Assembly (NCBI RefSeq): GCF_040436405.1
Contig: NZ_AP031575.1
Location: 3,089,501 to 3,153,500 of the forward strand
Length of the DNA: 64,000 nucleotides
Direction of reading: 5' to 3'
From: Marinomonas sp. THO17
Lineage (GTDB): Bacteria; Pseudomonadota; Gammaproteobacteria; Pseudomonadales; Marinomonadaceae
The translations under genes and the position numbers were made by a program. Within the stretch, counting starts at the first letter, position 1. Every line of letters starts with the position of its first letter. Positions 1 to 9,344 of this stretch are shown here, piece after piece. Under the pieces are notes generated by a model. The model was given only the letters and a program-made list of their open reading frames with translations, had not been told where the DNA came from and ran no database searches.

Positions 1-3000
1 AGAAAATGCTGTGTTGTGAGCTGTAAAGCATGAATTTGCTCGGCATGAAAACACGCCGTATCGTAAGCAAAAATCACGCTTAACCCATCATCAGGTAAGA
101 CGGCCAGTGTCAGAGGGTAATGGGTGAATTCATAGCTGTCTGGCTCGCCGATGCGAATATCCCCTTGATTTAGCTGGGCTTTATCGAGGGGATAATTTTC
201 AAATACCATCAGGGTATCGAACAGTTTGCCAGCGTCCAGTGGTGAGCAGTTTGCTACATCGGAAAGCGCGCTGTAGCTAAATTCTCGTTGCTGACTGGCT
301 TGGTCTTGTAAGTTTTTCAACCAATCTTGTGTGTTGCTTTGCCAATCAATCCTGCTGGTAATGGGCAAGGTATTGATAAAGAGCCCCACCATGTTGTCAC
401 TGTTGGCAAAAGACGAGGGGCGACCGGTAACCGTATTGCCAAAGATAGGATTGTCTTGACCTGTATAGCGTTGCAGGGTCAGTAACCAAGCCCCTTGAAT
501 TAAAGTGTTTAGGGTCAGTCCAGATTGCTTGAGTGTATGCTGCCATTGCTCACGAGTGGCAGTGTCAATCTGCAAAATATCCCTTACGTGTCCCTGTTGG
601 GGTTGAGCTTGACCATAAAGGTCAGCTAACAAGGTCGGCGCTTCAGTCTGGCGCAAATAGTCTTGCCAATAATCCTGTGACGCGCTGCTTGATTGTTGAT
701 TAAGCCAAGTGAGGTAATCGGCAAAATCTTCTTGCACTGGGGGCAGGGAGTGACCTTGATAAAGATTAATCAGCTCGGCAAATAGCACGCCGGTGCTCCA
801 ACCGTCCATTAATAGATGATGAATGGTAAAGATGCAGTGTAAAACGGGCTCTGATGTCTGTACCAAGTCGACTCGCCACAAGGGTTGAGGCACATGGTTA
901 AGTGCTTGTGTCAGATTAAAACCTTGTGCAATCAGATTTTGTTGAAGGCTGTTAAGGCTAACCTCATCTTGATCGCGGACATCATGGTAAGCACTGCTTA
1001 CAGGCAGATTTGGCCACACCAAAAAATGGGCTTGTCCCTCAATTTGACTAATGGTTGAGCGCAACATACTGTGGCGTGCCATGAGTTGCTGCCAGCAGCT
1101 TAATAATTTGTCGGCGTTAGCACCCTCTATAGGTAAGGTGATTTGATTGACATAAGTGTGTTGATTATTCGCCAATTGAGTGTGGAAATAGAGCCCTTGT
1201 TGTAAGGCAGATAAGGGCAGTATCTTGTCCACGAGTTGGGTATTCTGCCTTGATAATAGGTTATGACTTACCTGTGTGAGATTAGGCTGAGTCAATGACG
1301 TAAGTTTGGCGTCCTGTGTGGTGAGAATAGGCGACTGATGCTGGCAATATTGTGTGATGGTATCAGCGGCACTCGCCAATTGTTGAATGAGTTGTTCGAC
1401 TTGCTGGGCATCAAATAACGCCTCATCTGTCTCAAGATCAAACAGGATACCTTGCTTGGTTTCAGAAAGGTTCAATGTGATGGCGGCATCTGCCGTTACG
1501 TCTTGGGCGCGCCATAAACCAAATTCGTTGATTTTTATGTCTGCAATCTGGTGCTGTGCGGCACTACCAAGGTAGTTAAATAAGACATCGATACTGGGGG
1601 CATAGGACCAGGCCTCTTGTAGAATGCCTGCCGAATAACCTATCCCGCCAAATGGCACTTGGCAAGCAATGTCTTTGATGAAGGCAAGGGTGTCGCCTAA
1701 GGTCTCTTGAAGCTCGATCGTTTGTGGATATAAGGCCGTATGCCAGTTCACACTGCGCGACAAATCTAACTGGAAAGGCTCGGCAAAACGGCCGTGGCTT
1801 TCTTTATGCAATGTCAGACGCGTCAGAGAGGTTAAGGAGGCAATCCCCTGGACAACAAGACTCATTAAGCTGGTTTCTTTGTCCATTCTGGCAAAGCCTT
1901 GGGTGCTGGAAAATAGGGCATCCGCTTGATGTTTTGGCAGTAGCCATTGGTGAGTTTGCGCTGTGCTGCGCTTAGCTGGGAAATGCGCAGCGCCTTGTTG
2001 AGCTTGCCAGTATTGGATTTCCTGCTGGGTTAATTGATAGCTTTTCAGTGCTTGATACCAGTCTTCTTGATGGTGTGTTTTTGCTGCTAAAGCAGGACGA
2101 TTTTTATCAAGCACACCTTGATAAAGCTGGATAAGATCTTCCAAAAGAACAGGCCAAGAGAGTGCATCAATGACCAAATGGTGTACCGCTAACAGTACCT
2201 CACCCTCTTGGAGGTTGACGCCTAATGACAACAGACACCCTGTCTCAGGCTGTAGCGCTGAGTGTACTTTGTGGTCATCTATCTGTTGCGCATAGGTTTG
2301 TAACGTAAATTTTCCATCCTCAAGGTAGCGCGCGGTGGCTTGGTTGCTCCCTTGAGGAAGAGTAAAGGCCAACCTTAACGCATCGTGATGTTGTAACACC
2401 TGTGATAAAGCCAGTTGCAGGGCATTGATATCAATAGGCGCAGGCAGCACAAAGCGAGCAAATTGGTTGCAAAGGGACAAAGCATACTGCGCCACAAAAC
2501 GAGACTGCATGGGCAATAAGGAGACTTCGCCTGTCAGCAAGCCTTGTTGTGCGGGTTGAGTTTGGTTGTCGATCACACACTCAGCCATGTCAGACAAGAC
2601 AGGATGTTCAAATACCTGTTTGGGGGTGAGCATGAGGTGTTGTTGGCGTAATTTACCGACCAATTGCAGGGCACTGATAGAGTCGCCACCAAGGGCAAAG
2701 AAGTGACTATCTGCTCCTATGCTTGGCACATTTAACAGGCTTTGCCACAAACTGGCCAATAAGTGTTGTCTTGGTGTACTAAGACGGCAAAGTGATTGGG
2801 CTTGTTGAAGTGCTTGCCATTGCGGTGCGGGTAGGTTCTTGCGATCAATCTTACCGGCTGGCGTAATGGGTAATTGTGCTTCAATCACTATGTGAGAAGG
2901 CACCATATAATCTGGAAGTTGTTGGCTTAGTGCGGCCAACCAGTTTTGTGCATCTTGTTGACTGGCTTGACTTTGCACATAAGCAACGAGCTTTTTACCA

Positions 3001-5669
3001 CTTGGCGAATCCTGTGTGATTACGGCACAGAGTTTAGCATTCGTCAGCGCCTGCAGGCGTGATTCAATTTCCCCTAGCTCAATACGAAATCCGCGAATTT
3101 TGACCTGCTGATCGACACGACCAAAGTACTCAATAATACCTTGTTCATTGAGTCGGACAAGATCGCCCGTTCGATACATTCGTTCCCCGTTGGCGGAAAA
3201 AGGATCCGCTAAAAAACGTTCAGCAGAAAGTCCGGCTTGATTCAAATAACCACGGGCAAGGCCGACTTCCAGACCTATGTAAAGCTCACCTATGGTGCCT
3301 GCAGGAAGAGGCTGCAGCTGATTATCCAAAATATAAAGCTGGCGTGCGCCAACGGGCGAGCCAATTGGAGCATAAGCGCTGGTTAGAGCATCCTCGGCGT
3401 AGGCACGCCATATAAGTGGCGTGACAACGGTTTCGGTTGGCCCATAGCCATTAATGATTCTGGGAGGCTTAATGACCTGTTGAATACGCTCAAAGGTCTC
3501 GCGGGTAAAGGCTTCACCACCCAGAGTCAGTGAACGTAGGTCCGGTAATGACGTGTTGCTGTCGGCTATCCAATCCAATAAAGGGCCGATGTAACTGGGT
3601 GGAAAGCAGGCGATAGTAACCTTCTCTTGAAGCAATATTTGCGTGGTTTGCTCAGCTGTCCACAGTGCTTGATCGCGGATAATCAGTCGTGCGCCAAATG
3701 CCAACGGAACTGTCCAGCGTTCTATGGCACCGTCAAAACTGATCGATGCAAAATGCAGTTCTGTGTCTGCAGGTGTCATATCATAGTCTTTGCCTATGGT
3801 TTGCACGTGCATACTCAAGCCTTGATGGTTGATGGCAACGCCTTTTGGCGTTCCAGTAGAGCCTGAAGTATAGATAACATAGGCGAGGTGCAGTGGGTGT
3901 GGTTTGATATTGGGAGCAGAAATAGGCTGATGCTTTAAAGACAAGGATTCAATTGCGATAACCGGCTTATTCGTTAATTGTTTGCCTTGTTCAATGAGTG
4001 TGTTTTGCGTGAGCAAGAGAAGAGCATCACTGTCATTTAACATAAAGTTCAGGCGTTGCTCAGGATAATCCGGATCGAGAGGTAAAAAGGCCCCTCCAGC
4101 TTTCAATACGGCAATCATGGTGACGAATAGCTGGATGCCACGTTCCATCATGATGCCAACAATACCATCGGCTTGAACGCCTGATGCCACTAAATAGTGA
4201 GCAAGTTGGTTACTTTGCTTCTCTAATTCACCATAAGAAAGGGTCTGAGAACCATGTTGTAGGGCGATTTGCTTGCTATGATCTTTCGCCTGTCGGCTCA
4301 GCAGATCGGTAAAAACGACTGGGTTCCAGTCTGGCGCTAAAGGAGACAAGGGCTTTAGCAGAGCTTGCTCCTTTTCCCCTAATAGATTCACTTGCGCTTT
4401 TTTCTGTTCTGGTGCTTGGCACAGTTGCAGCAGAATATGTTGGTAAGAATCGATAAGGCGAAGAATAAAATCTTCTGGGTATTTTTCTGCAGCATAAACA
4501 AAACGCACGGTCAGTTGTGTATGACTGATCGCATCTAATACCAATTCAAACGGCGTCTCTACGACCGGAAATTCTTCAAATGTTAACTGATAATTAGCAA
4601 CCTTGACGGTGAGTCCATCCCCATGGGTGCGGTAATTAAACGCATAGTTGGGCAGTGATTGTTGCGTGCACAGCTGCTCAGCAGAAAAGCCCTCAAACGA
4701 AATCGATTTTGCTAGTTTTTCTCGCACAGCTTGAATGATGTCGTTAAAAGTATCAGTCGTCTTGATGGATAACCCCAGTACGGCATTGCCGACATAAAAG
4801 CCGACATTGCGACGATTGTTACTGTTTCTGTTAAGGGTTGGCACAATGATGGCTGGATGTGGGTGATTCGCATACAGAGACAAGGTTAATAACAATGCGC
4901 TGGATAAAAGTTCAAATTTTGTCACGCCAAGTGTTTTAGCGGCATTGTCGACCATCTGGGTTTGCGAGGGACTAAGGGTGTTTTCAATATGTCCTGCTTG
5001 ATAGCTGGCATCTGTTATGGTGGATTGGGGCTTGAGCTGCAATGGTTCATCCGAGAGTAGTTCAAGGCTTTGCCATTTTTGTTGTGCGTCATCCAATTCT
5101 TCAGGAGACTTAGAGCGTCTAGCATGGGAGAAGAAATCTTCTCCAGTTTTGGTCTTTGCGCTAACGCCTTTTAGGTAAGATAAAATCGATTTGCAGCAAA
5201 GCGACAGGCTCCAAGCATCGCCAATTAAATGATGCAAGGCTAACAATACGGCATAGCTTTGATCACTGATTTGATAAATGCCTAAACGCAATAGTCGACT
5301 ATTGGTCAATTGATAGGGTGAATAGGCTTTTTGGCGAGCGTCCTGTTTTAGCCAGTCGTAAGGATTTTGGTGATGTCGAAGGTCATGAACTTCAATGTCT
5401 AGGTCAGGGCTATTATACTTTTGTAAAGGTGTGCCCGTGCTGTCGTCGATCGTGATGGTAAAGGCTGGGTGATCGGCCACCATGTATAACAAAGCTTGCT
5501 GCAAGCGATCAGGGGATAGGCGAGGATCGTCAAACCACAGTAGGCCACCTATGTTATAGGCAAGGCTGTTGGGTTTTAATTGATGGAACATCCATAAGCG
5601 TTGCTGAGAAGCGGATAAAGGGCAAACTTGGTCAGAGACGTCAGCGTTGCAGAGATCTTCAATTGACAT
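1..5669 (-). CDS. Non-ribosomal peptide synthetase, C-A-T-E-C..., 3' part cut by window edge
   Basis: Open throughout from the ATG at 5669 to the left edge, about 1889 residues visible. Order: condensation domain (HHLIGDAWS), adenylation domain (YTSGSTGTPKG near residue 597, NGYGPTE, YRTGDL, GKIDRKNLP near 940), carrier domain (LGGDSISALQL near 995), epimerization domain (HHLVIDALSW near 1165, GIGYSAG, FNYLG), then a second condensation domain (HHLLMDGWS near 1617). By alignment to the GrsA pocket I read the specificity code as D-G-E-C-T-G-G-V-T-K, which resembles codes I recall for lysine in pyoverdine synthetases; this is a weak prediction. The E domain implies that this residue becomes D. 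The gene has an N-terminal C domain rather than a bare A domain, so it either takes a chain from another synthetase or is acylated. It is last in an exporter-MbtH-NRPS operon. Confidence 0.95.
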   Translation of the reverse strand, partial: MSIEDLCNADVSDQVCPLSASQQRLWMFHQLKPNSLAYNIGGLLWFDDPRLSPDRLQQALLYMVADHPAFTITIDDSTGTPLQKYNSPDLDIEVHDLRHHQNPYDWLKQDARQKAYSPYQLTNSRLLRLGIYQISDQSYAVLLALHHLIGDAWSLSLCCKSILSYLKGVSAKTKTGEDFFSHARRSKSPEELDDAQQKWQSLELLSDEPLQLKPQSTITDASYQAGHIENTLSPSQTQMVDNAAKTLGVTKFELLSSALLLTLSLYANHPHPAIIVPTLNRNSNNRRNVGFYVGNAVLGLSIKTTDTFNDIIQAVREKLAKSISFEGFSAEQLCTQQSLPNYAFNYRTHGDGLTVKVANYQLTFEEFPVVETPFELVLDAISHTQLTVRFVYAAEKYPEDFILRLIDSYQHILLQLCQAPEQKKAQVNLLGEKEQALLKPLSPLAPDWNPVVFTDLLSRQAKDHSKQIALQHGSQTLSYGELEKQSNQLAHYLVASGVQADGIVGIMMERGIQLFVTMIAVLKAGGAFLPLDPDYPEQRLNFMLNDSDALLLLTQNTLIEQGKQLTNKPVIAIESLSLKHQPISAPNIKPHPLHLAYVIYTSGSTGTPKGVAINHQGLSMHVQTIGKDYDMTPADTELHFASISFDGAIERWTVPLAFGARLIIRDQALWTAEQTTQILLQEKVTIACFPPSYIGPLLDWIADSNTSLPDLRSLTLGGEAFTRETFERIQQVIKPPRIINGYGPTETVVTPLIWRAYAEDALTSAYAPIGSPVGARQLYILDNQLQPLPAGTIGELYIGLEVGLARGYLNQAGLSAERFLADPFSANGERMYRTGDLVRLNEQGIIEYFGRVDQQVKIRGFRIELGEIESRLQALTNAKLCAVITQDSPSGKKLVAYVQSQASQQDAQNWLAALSQQLPDYMVPSHIVIEAQLPITPAGKIDRKNLPAPQWQALQQAQSLCRLSTPRQHLLASLWQSLLNVPSIGADSHFFALGGDSISALQLVGKLRQQHLMLTPKQVFEHPVLSDMAECVIDNQTQPAQQGLLTGEVSLLPMQSRFVAQYALSLCNQFARFVLPAPIDINALQLALSQVLQHHDALRLAFTLPQGSNQATARYLEDGKFTLQTYAQQIDDHKVHSALQPETGCLLSLGVNLQEGEVLLAVHHLVIDALSWPVLLEDLIQLYQGVLDKNRPALAAKTHHQEDWYQALKSYQLTQQEIQYWQAQQGAAHFPAKRSTAQTHQWLLPKHQADALFSSTQGFARMDKETSLMSLVVQGIASLTSLTRLTLHKESHGRFAEPFQLDLSRSVNWHTALYPQTIELQETLGDTLAFIKDIACQVPFGGIGYSAGILQEAWSYAPSIDVLFNYLGSAAQHQIADIKINEFGLWRAQDVTADAAITLNLSETKQGILFDLETDEALFDAQQVEQLIQQLASAADTITQYCQHQSPILTTQDAKLTSLTQPNLTQVSHNLLSRQNTQLVDKILPLSALQQGLYFHTQLANNQHTYVNQITLPIEGANADKLLSCWQQLMARHSMLRSTISQIEGQAHFLVWPNLPVSSAYHDVRDQDEVSLNSLQQNLIAQGFNLTQALNHVPQPLWRVDLVQTSEPVLHCIFTIHHLLMDGWSTGVLFAELINLYQGHSLPPVQEDFADYLTWLNQQSSSASQDYWQDYLRQTEAPTLLADLYGQAQPQQGHVRDILQIDTATREQWQHTLKQSGLTLNTLIQGAWLLTLQRYTGQDNPIFGNTVTGRPSSFANSDNMVGLFINTLPITSRIDWQSNTQDWLKNLQDQASQQREFSYSALSDVANCSPLDAGKLFDTLMVFENYPLDKAQLNQGDIRIGEPDSYEFTHYPLTLAVLPDDGLSVIFAYDTACFHAEQIHALQLTTQHF

Positions 5670-5729
5670 GGCTTCCTACCTAATTTTTTGAAAAATAACA
5701 GCAAGTGATTTTTGTTGAAAAGTTGATTA

Positions 5730-5939
5730 TCAATCTGTTGTTGCTAGAGCATCCCGCAAACTTTTGGGGCGCATGTCAGTCCAAACAGTATTAATGTGGG
5801 CTAAACAGGTTTCTTTATTGCCCACTATGCCGACTTCGCTCCAACCTGTGGGGACAGGGTGGTAAGTGGGCCAAATGCTGTATTGTTCTTGACCATTAAT
5901 GACCACGGTGAATTCGGTGTTGGGGTTATCAATACTCAT
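5730..5939 (-). CDS. MbtH-like NRPS accessory protein
   Basis: 69 residues, the normal size for the family. The hallmark residues are all present: N-G-Q-E-Q-Y-S-I-W-P near residues 15-24, GWSEVG, and CLAHI followed by VWTDMRPKSLR. Proteins of this family bind NRPS adenylation domains and are needed for their solubility or activity. It lies 60 bp upstream of the NRPS start and 33 bp downstream of the exporter, all on the same strand, so it almost certainly serves the neighbouring adenylation domain(s). Confidence 0.95.
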   Translation of the reverse strand: MSIDNPNTEFTVVINGQEQYSIWPTYHPVPTGWSEVGIVGNKETCLAHINTVWTDMRPKSLRDALATTD

Positions 5940-5972
5940 AAAATAAGCCTCTCGTTGAATTTGTGTTTTCCG

Positions 5973-7631
5973 TTATAAGAGAACCTGTGATGGTTTTCGT
6001 TGCGTCGAGTTTGCTTGGTTCGCGATGCTAATTTCACAGAGCTGACCTAGGTCCATTTTGAATATCTTGTCAGCCGCAGCGAAATATTTGTCATCATGGG
6101 TAATGGCAATCACAGTCACACCGCGAGCTTTAAGTAACGGCAGTAAGTCTTCATAAAAAGTGCGTCTGAAGGTTGGGTCTTGATCTGCCGCCCATTCATC
6201 CAGCAGTAGGCAGCCTCGTTTTTCAGATACCGCCATCAGCAGGGCGAGTCGTTTACGCTGCCCTTGGGAGTAGCGAGTGTCAGAAAGGTAGCCATCTTGA
6301 TGCGAGACTTTATGCGTCATTTCTAATAAAGACATCCACTCATCAATCTTAGCGTTATCGATATTGTTACCATCGCCATCGGTTATTTGATGAAACAAAT
6401 AGAAGTCACTGAATACGGCGGAAAACTGTCGTCTATAGTCTTGCCACTTGTCGAGCGCTATGGCTTTTTCATTGAGGAAAAATTGACCTGAGTGTGGACG
6501 GTATAAACCGGTTAATAAATTGGCAAAAGTGGATTTGCCACTGCCATTACCGCCAATGATGAAGAGGATTTCACCCTTGTTTACTGAGAAATCAATAGGG
6601 CCAACTTGAAACGGTTGGTCATCCCCATCCGCTGGATATTCATACACAACCTGTTGCAAACGTAGCTGTGAAAATGTGCTGGTCTCTGTTGGTTGATCGT
6701 CGAGGGAATCATTTGCACTGAGAGACAAGTTCTCTAACTTTTGCATGGATATATTGGCGGTGACTAAGGTTGGAATGGAGCCGACCGCTGACATGAGAGG
6801 CGTTCGCATGAATAATATAATCAAGGCAAAAGAAGAGGCCACATCAAATGTTGCCCAATTCAGTCCTAGGGCGAGATAGTAATTCAGACCAATTAGCGCC
6901 AACACAATGACGTTTGCAATGTTGGCGGCAAAGCCATTGAGAACATCTGCACGCGTGACTTGGTTACGATAGGTTTGAGCGTTTTCTTTAAATTCGTCGT
7001 TAAAGTAACGTTTAGCGCGACCTGGATTAAGTGACAGTTCTTTGCGACCTTCAATAAAGGACTGATAATCTTGATAAAGCTTGTCATCGAACTCACGCAC
7101 CTGAGTGATGTGGTAGGCGATCTTATTGACCAAGCCAAAACCCAATATGCCAGTGAAGGCCAATAGTGAGATGCTGACGGCAAAGAGTGCAGGCGACAGA
7201 AACGCCAAATACCCTAACGCCAGAAAGCAAAGCACAATGCCATAAATGAGCTCTGGTAAGTGGACAAAGGCGAAAGTGACATTACGAATGTCTGTGCTCA
7301 ATGAAGCCAGTAAGCGGGCGCTACCAATGCGTTCAATTTGTTCTATGTCGGTATTGATGAGTTGCTTAATAAGTTGGCAACGTTTGTTAAAAACAAATTG
7401 ATGACCAAGCTTGTGAAGGGCCATTTGTGCCACTGTGGCGGTCACTAATAACACAGCAAGCAATAGAAAAAATTGCCACAAGATATCCAAGGTTAATTGC
7501 GCTTGGCTAAGCAACTTATATTGAATAAAAGCGATGACACCCACCGTAAGAAGTGCGCTAACCATGCTCAAAAAGATGACGGCGAGTAAAGATTTGCTTT
7601 GGTTTGCTGAAAGTTGAAGCAGTAGTTTCAT
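5973..7631 (-). CDS. Cyclic peptide/siderophore exporter, PvdE/SyrD-type ABC transporter
   Basis: 552 residues with a fused membrane domain (about six hydrophobic segments between residues 15 and 300) and a C-terminal ATPase. Visible motifs are Walker A GGNGSGKST, an ABC signature in the variant form YSQGQRKR, Walker B CLLLDEW and the switch histidine in AITHDD. The single-polypeptide architecture and size match the cyclic peptide export family that includes PvdE and SyrD, which move NRPS products or precursors across the inner membrane. It is the first gene of the minus-strand NRPS operon and lies just downstream of a Fur-box-like site. The cargo is inferred to be the product of the adjacent NRPS. 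Confidence 0.9.
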   Translation of the reverse strand: MKLLLQLSANQSKSLLAVIFLSMVSALLTVGVIAFIQYKLLSQAQLTLDILWQFFLLLAVLLVTATVAQMALHKLGHQFVFNKRCQLIKQLINTDIEQIERIGSARLLASLSTDIRNVTFAFVHLPELIYGIVLCFLALGYLAFLSPALFAVSISLLAFTGILGFGLVNKIAYHITQVREFDDKLYQDYQSFIEGRKELSLNPGRAKRYFNDEFKENAQTYRNQVTRADVLNGFAANIANVIVLALIGLNYYLALGLNWATFDVASSFALIILFMRTPLMSAVGSIPTLVTANISMQKLENLSLSANDSLDDQPTETSTFSQLRLQQVVYEYPADGDDQPFQVGPIDFSVNKGEILFIIGGNGSGKSTFANLLTGLYRPHSGQFFLNEKAIALDKWQDYRRQFSAVFSDFYLFHQITDGDGNNIDNAKIDEWMSLLEMTHKVSHQDGYLSDTRYSQGQRKRLALLMAVSEKRGCLLLDEWAADQDPTFRRTFYEDLLPLLKARGVTVIAITHDDKYFAAADKIFKMDLGQLCEISIANQANSTQRKPSQVLL

Positions 7632-7735
7632 AGTGAGTCCATTAATAACTGTGTTTAAAAGCCTTAATTATTCCCTAGGCAGCACGTTCAAAAGCCTTTA
7701 CTGAGGTGGCATTTTATATAATAAGATCATTAATG

Positions 7736-7752
7736 CAAATGATTTTCATTTG
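7736..7752. promoter_or_regulatory. Fur-box-like palindrome upstream of the NRPS exporter operon
   Basis: caaatgattttcatttg is a 17-bp palindrome with 7-bp arms, and its core AATGAT-TTTCATT closely resembles the classic Fur inner repeat AATGATAATCATT. It lies about 105 bp upstream of the exporter start, in AT-rich DNA with several TATAAT-like hexamers on the minus strand. Iron repression of the exporter-MbtH-NRPS operon is inferred from it. Confidence 0.6.
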
Positions 7753-7850
7753 ATTTTTTAAATTTTCTCGATTGCGTGTCTGCAAACCTTATTTCTCAAG
7801 AGTAAGTGCTTTTATCCATTGGTGTTTTTGCTTTTCTTTCCTTGCTTAAC

Positions 7851-7890
7851 AAGATTGCCTAGTTATTAAAAAGATTGTCTAGCCATTAAA
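7851..7890. repeat. Imperfect 20-bp tandem duplication
   Basis: aagattgcctagttattaaa is followed directly by aagattgtctagccattaaa; 17 of 20 positions agree. It lies about 110 bp upstream of the Cys/Met PLP enzyme. Confidence 0.75.
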
Positions 7891-7996
7891 AAAATCGTAT
7901 CTAACACCAGAATTTGATGATTACTACTTCGTCTATTATTTGTCTATAGTGGGGTTTTATAAGCACAGTAGCAGACAATAAAATAGGTAATTTTGC

Positions 7997-9199
7997 ATGG
8001 CGTATAACAATAGTATTGGGATTGGTACTCAAGCGGTATGGGGTGGTGAAGAGACTGAGCATCCCTATCGTGCCACCCAGACGCCCATAGTAGCCAGTGC
8101 CGCGTATGGCTATCAAGATATTGATCATTGGTATGAGGTGGCGCTAGGAAAAGCCCCCGGTTTTATTTATAGCAGGATGAGTAATCCCACCGTTGAAACC
8201 TTGGAAGCAAAAATATGTGCTTTGGAGAAGGCCGAGTCAGCGGTGGCTTTTAGTACTGGCATGGCTGCGATCAGTAGTGCGCTTTACACCTTCTTAAAAA
8301 ATGGCAGTCGAGTAGTGTCTACCAAAGACAGTTATGGTGGTACCAATAAAGTATTTGAAGAGTTTCTGCCGCGTATGGGAGTGGATGTGGTGTTGTGCGA
8401 AACTCATAGTCATGAGCAAATTGAAGCAGAAATTGCCAAAGGGTGTGATCTTCTTTATCTGGAAACGCCGACCAATCCGACTTTAAAAATAATAGACATC
8501 AAGCGCTTGGTTAATGCGGCGAAAAAAGTGGGCGCTATTGTGATGGCAGACAATACTTTTGCTACGCCATTAAATCAAAATCCTTTGGCTTTGGGAGTGG
8601 ACATTGTTATTCACAGCGCCACCAAATTCTTGAGTGGTCATGCCGATGCGATGGGTGGTTTGGTTTGCGGTGCCGAAAGCCTGATGGAAAAAGTTCGGCA
8701 TTATCGAGAAATAAACGGAGCTGCATTGGATCCTTTTTCAGCCTATCTCATTATCCGTGGTATCAAAACCTTGGCATTGCGTGTTAGGCAGCAGCAGCAA
8801 AGCGCACAGGCCATTGCAGAATATCTTCAGACCGAGCCTTTGGTAGAAAAGGTCAATTACCCAGGTTTGGTGACGCACAAAAATCATCATATTGCCATTG
8901 AGCAGATGCGCGGTTTTGGTGCTATTGTTAGTTTTGTCCTTACTGGTGGTATGGACATGGTAACGCGCTTATTGCCGCAATTGCACCACGCCCATTGTGC
9001 TGGAAATTTGGGGGCAGTTGAGACCATTTACGGTCCAGCAAGAACCACCAGTCATGTTGAAAACACCTTAGCAGAACGTCAAGCCTTGGGCATTTCGGAG
9101 GGCTTGGTGCGCATTTCCGTTGGTATTGAAGATACAGAGGATTTAATTTTCGATTTAAAACAAGCCTTTGAGAAGGTTAGGAATACTTCTTGCAGGTAA
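7997..9199 (+). CDS. Cys/Met-metabolism PLP enzyme (cystathionine gamma-synthase/lyase family)
   Basis: 400 residues, typical for the trans-sulfuration enzyme family. The Schiff-base lysine lies in HSATKFLSGHAD (Lys210), preceded by the PLP-contacting aspartate in MADNTFATP. STGMAAISS near residue 86 binds the cofactor phosphate and YSRMSNPT near 58 comes from the partner subunit. The sequence does not discriminate between cystathionine gamma-synthase, gamma-lyase and methionine gamma-lyase; the following amino-acid ABC transporter would fit catabolism of an imported sulfur amino acid, but that is inference. Start chosen at the ATG at 7997, where homology-like sequence begins. Confidence 0.9.
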   Translation: MAYNNSIGIGTQAVWGGEETEHPYRATQTPIVASAAYGYQDIDHWYEVALGKAPGFIYSRMSNPTVETLEAKICALEKAESAVAFSTGMAAISSALYTFLKNGSRVVSTKDSYGGTNKVFEEFLPRMGVDVVLCETHSHEQIEAEIAKGCDLLYLETPTNPTLKIIDIKRLVNAAKKVGAIVMADNTFATPLNQNPLALGVDIVIHSATKFLSGHADAMGGLVCGAESLMEKVRHYREINGAALDPFSAYLIIRGIKTLALRVRQQQQSAQAIAEYLQTEPLVEKVNYPGLVTHKNHHIAIEQMRGFGAIVSFVLTGGMDMVTRLLPQLHHAHCAGNLGAVETIYGPARTTSHVENTLAERQALGISEGLVRISVGIEDTEDLIFDLKQAFEKVRNTSCR

Positions 9200-9344
9200 G
9201 TTTTGAAGAAGCACACGGCTTGAGTCACATGCATTGGTCTAAAAAGTGATATTTCATAAGGACTGTTGAAGTGAATTTGAGTATGATGTGCGGCTGGTTA
9301 CAACACTAAGATAATAATGACTTATAAATTGGGGACATTAGATA

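Larger units (their letters stand above)
7632..7996. other. Divergent intergenic region, no gene
   Basis: This 365-bp AT-rich region separates the minus-strand NRPS operon from the plus-strand PLP enzyme. It holds the Fur-like palindrome at 7736 and an imperfect 20-bp tandem duplication (7851-7870 and 7871-7890, 17 of 20 identical). I see no ORF of merit and no structured RNA. Confidence 0.7.
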
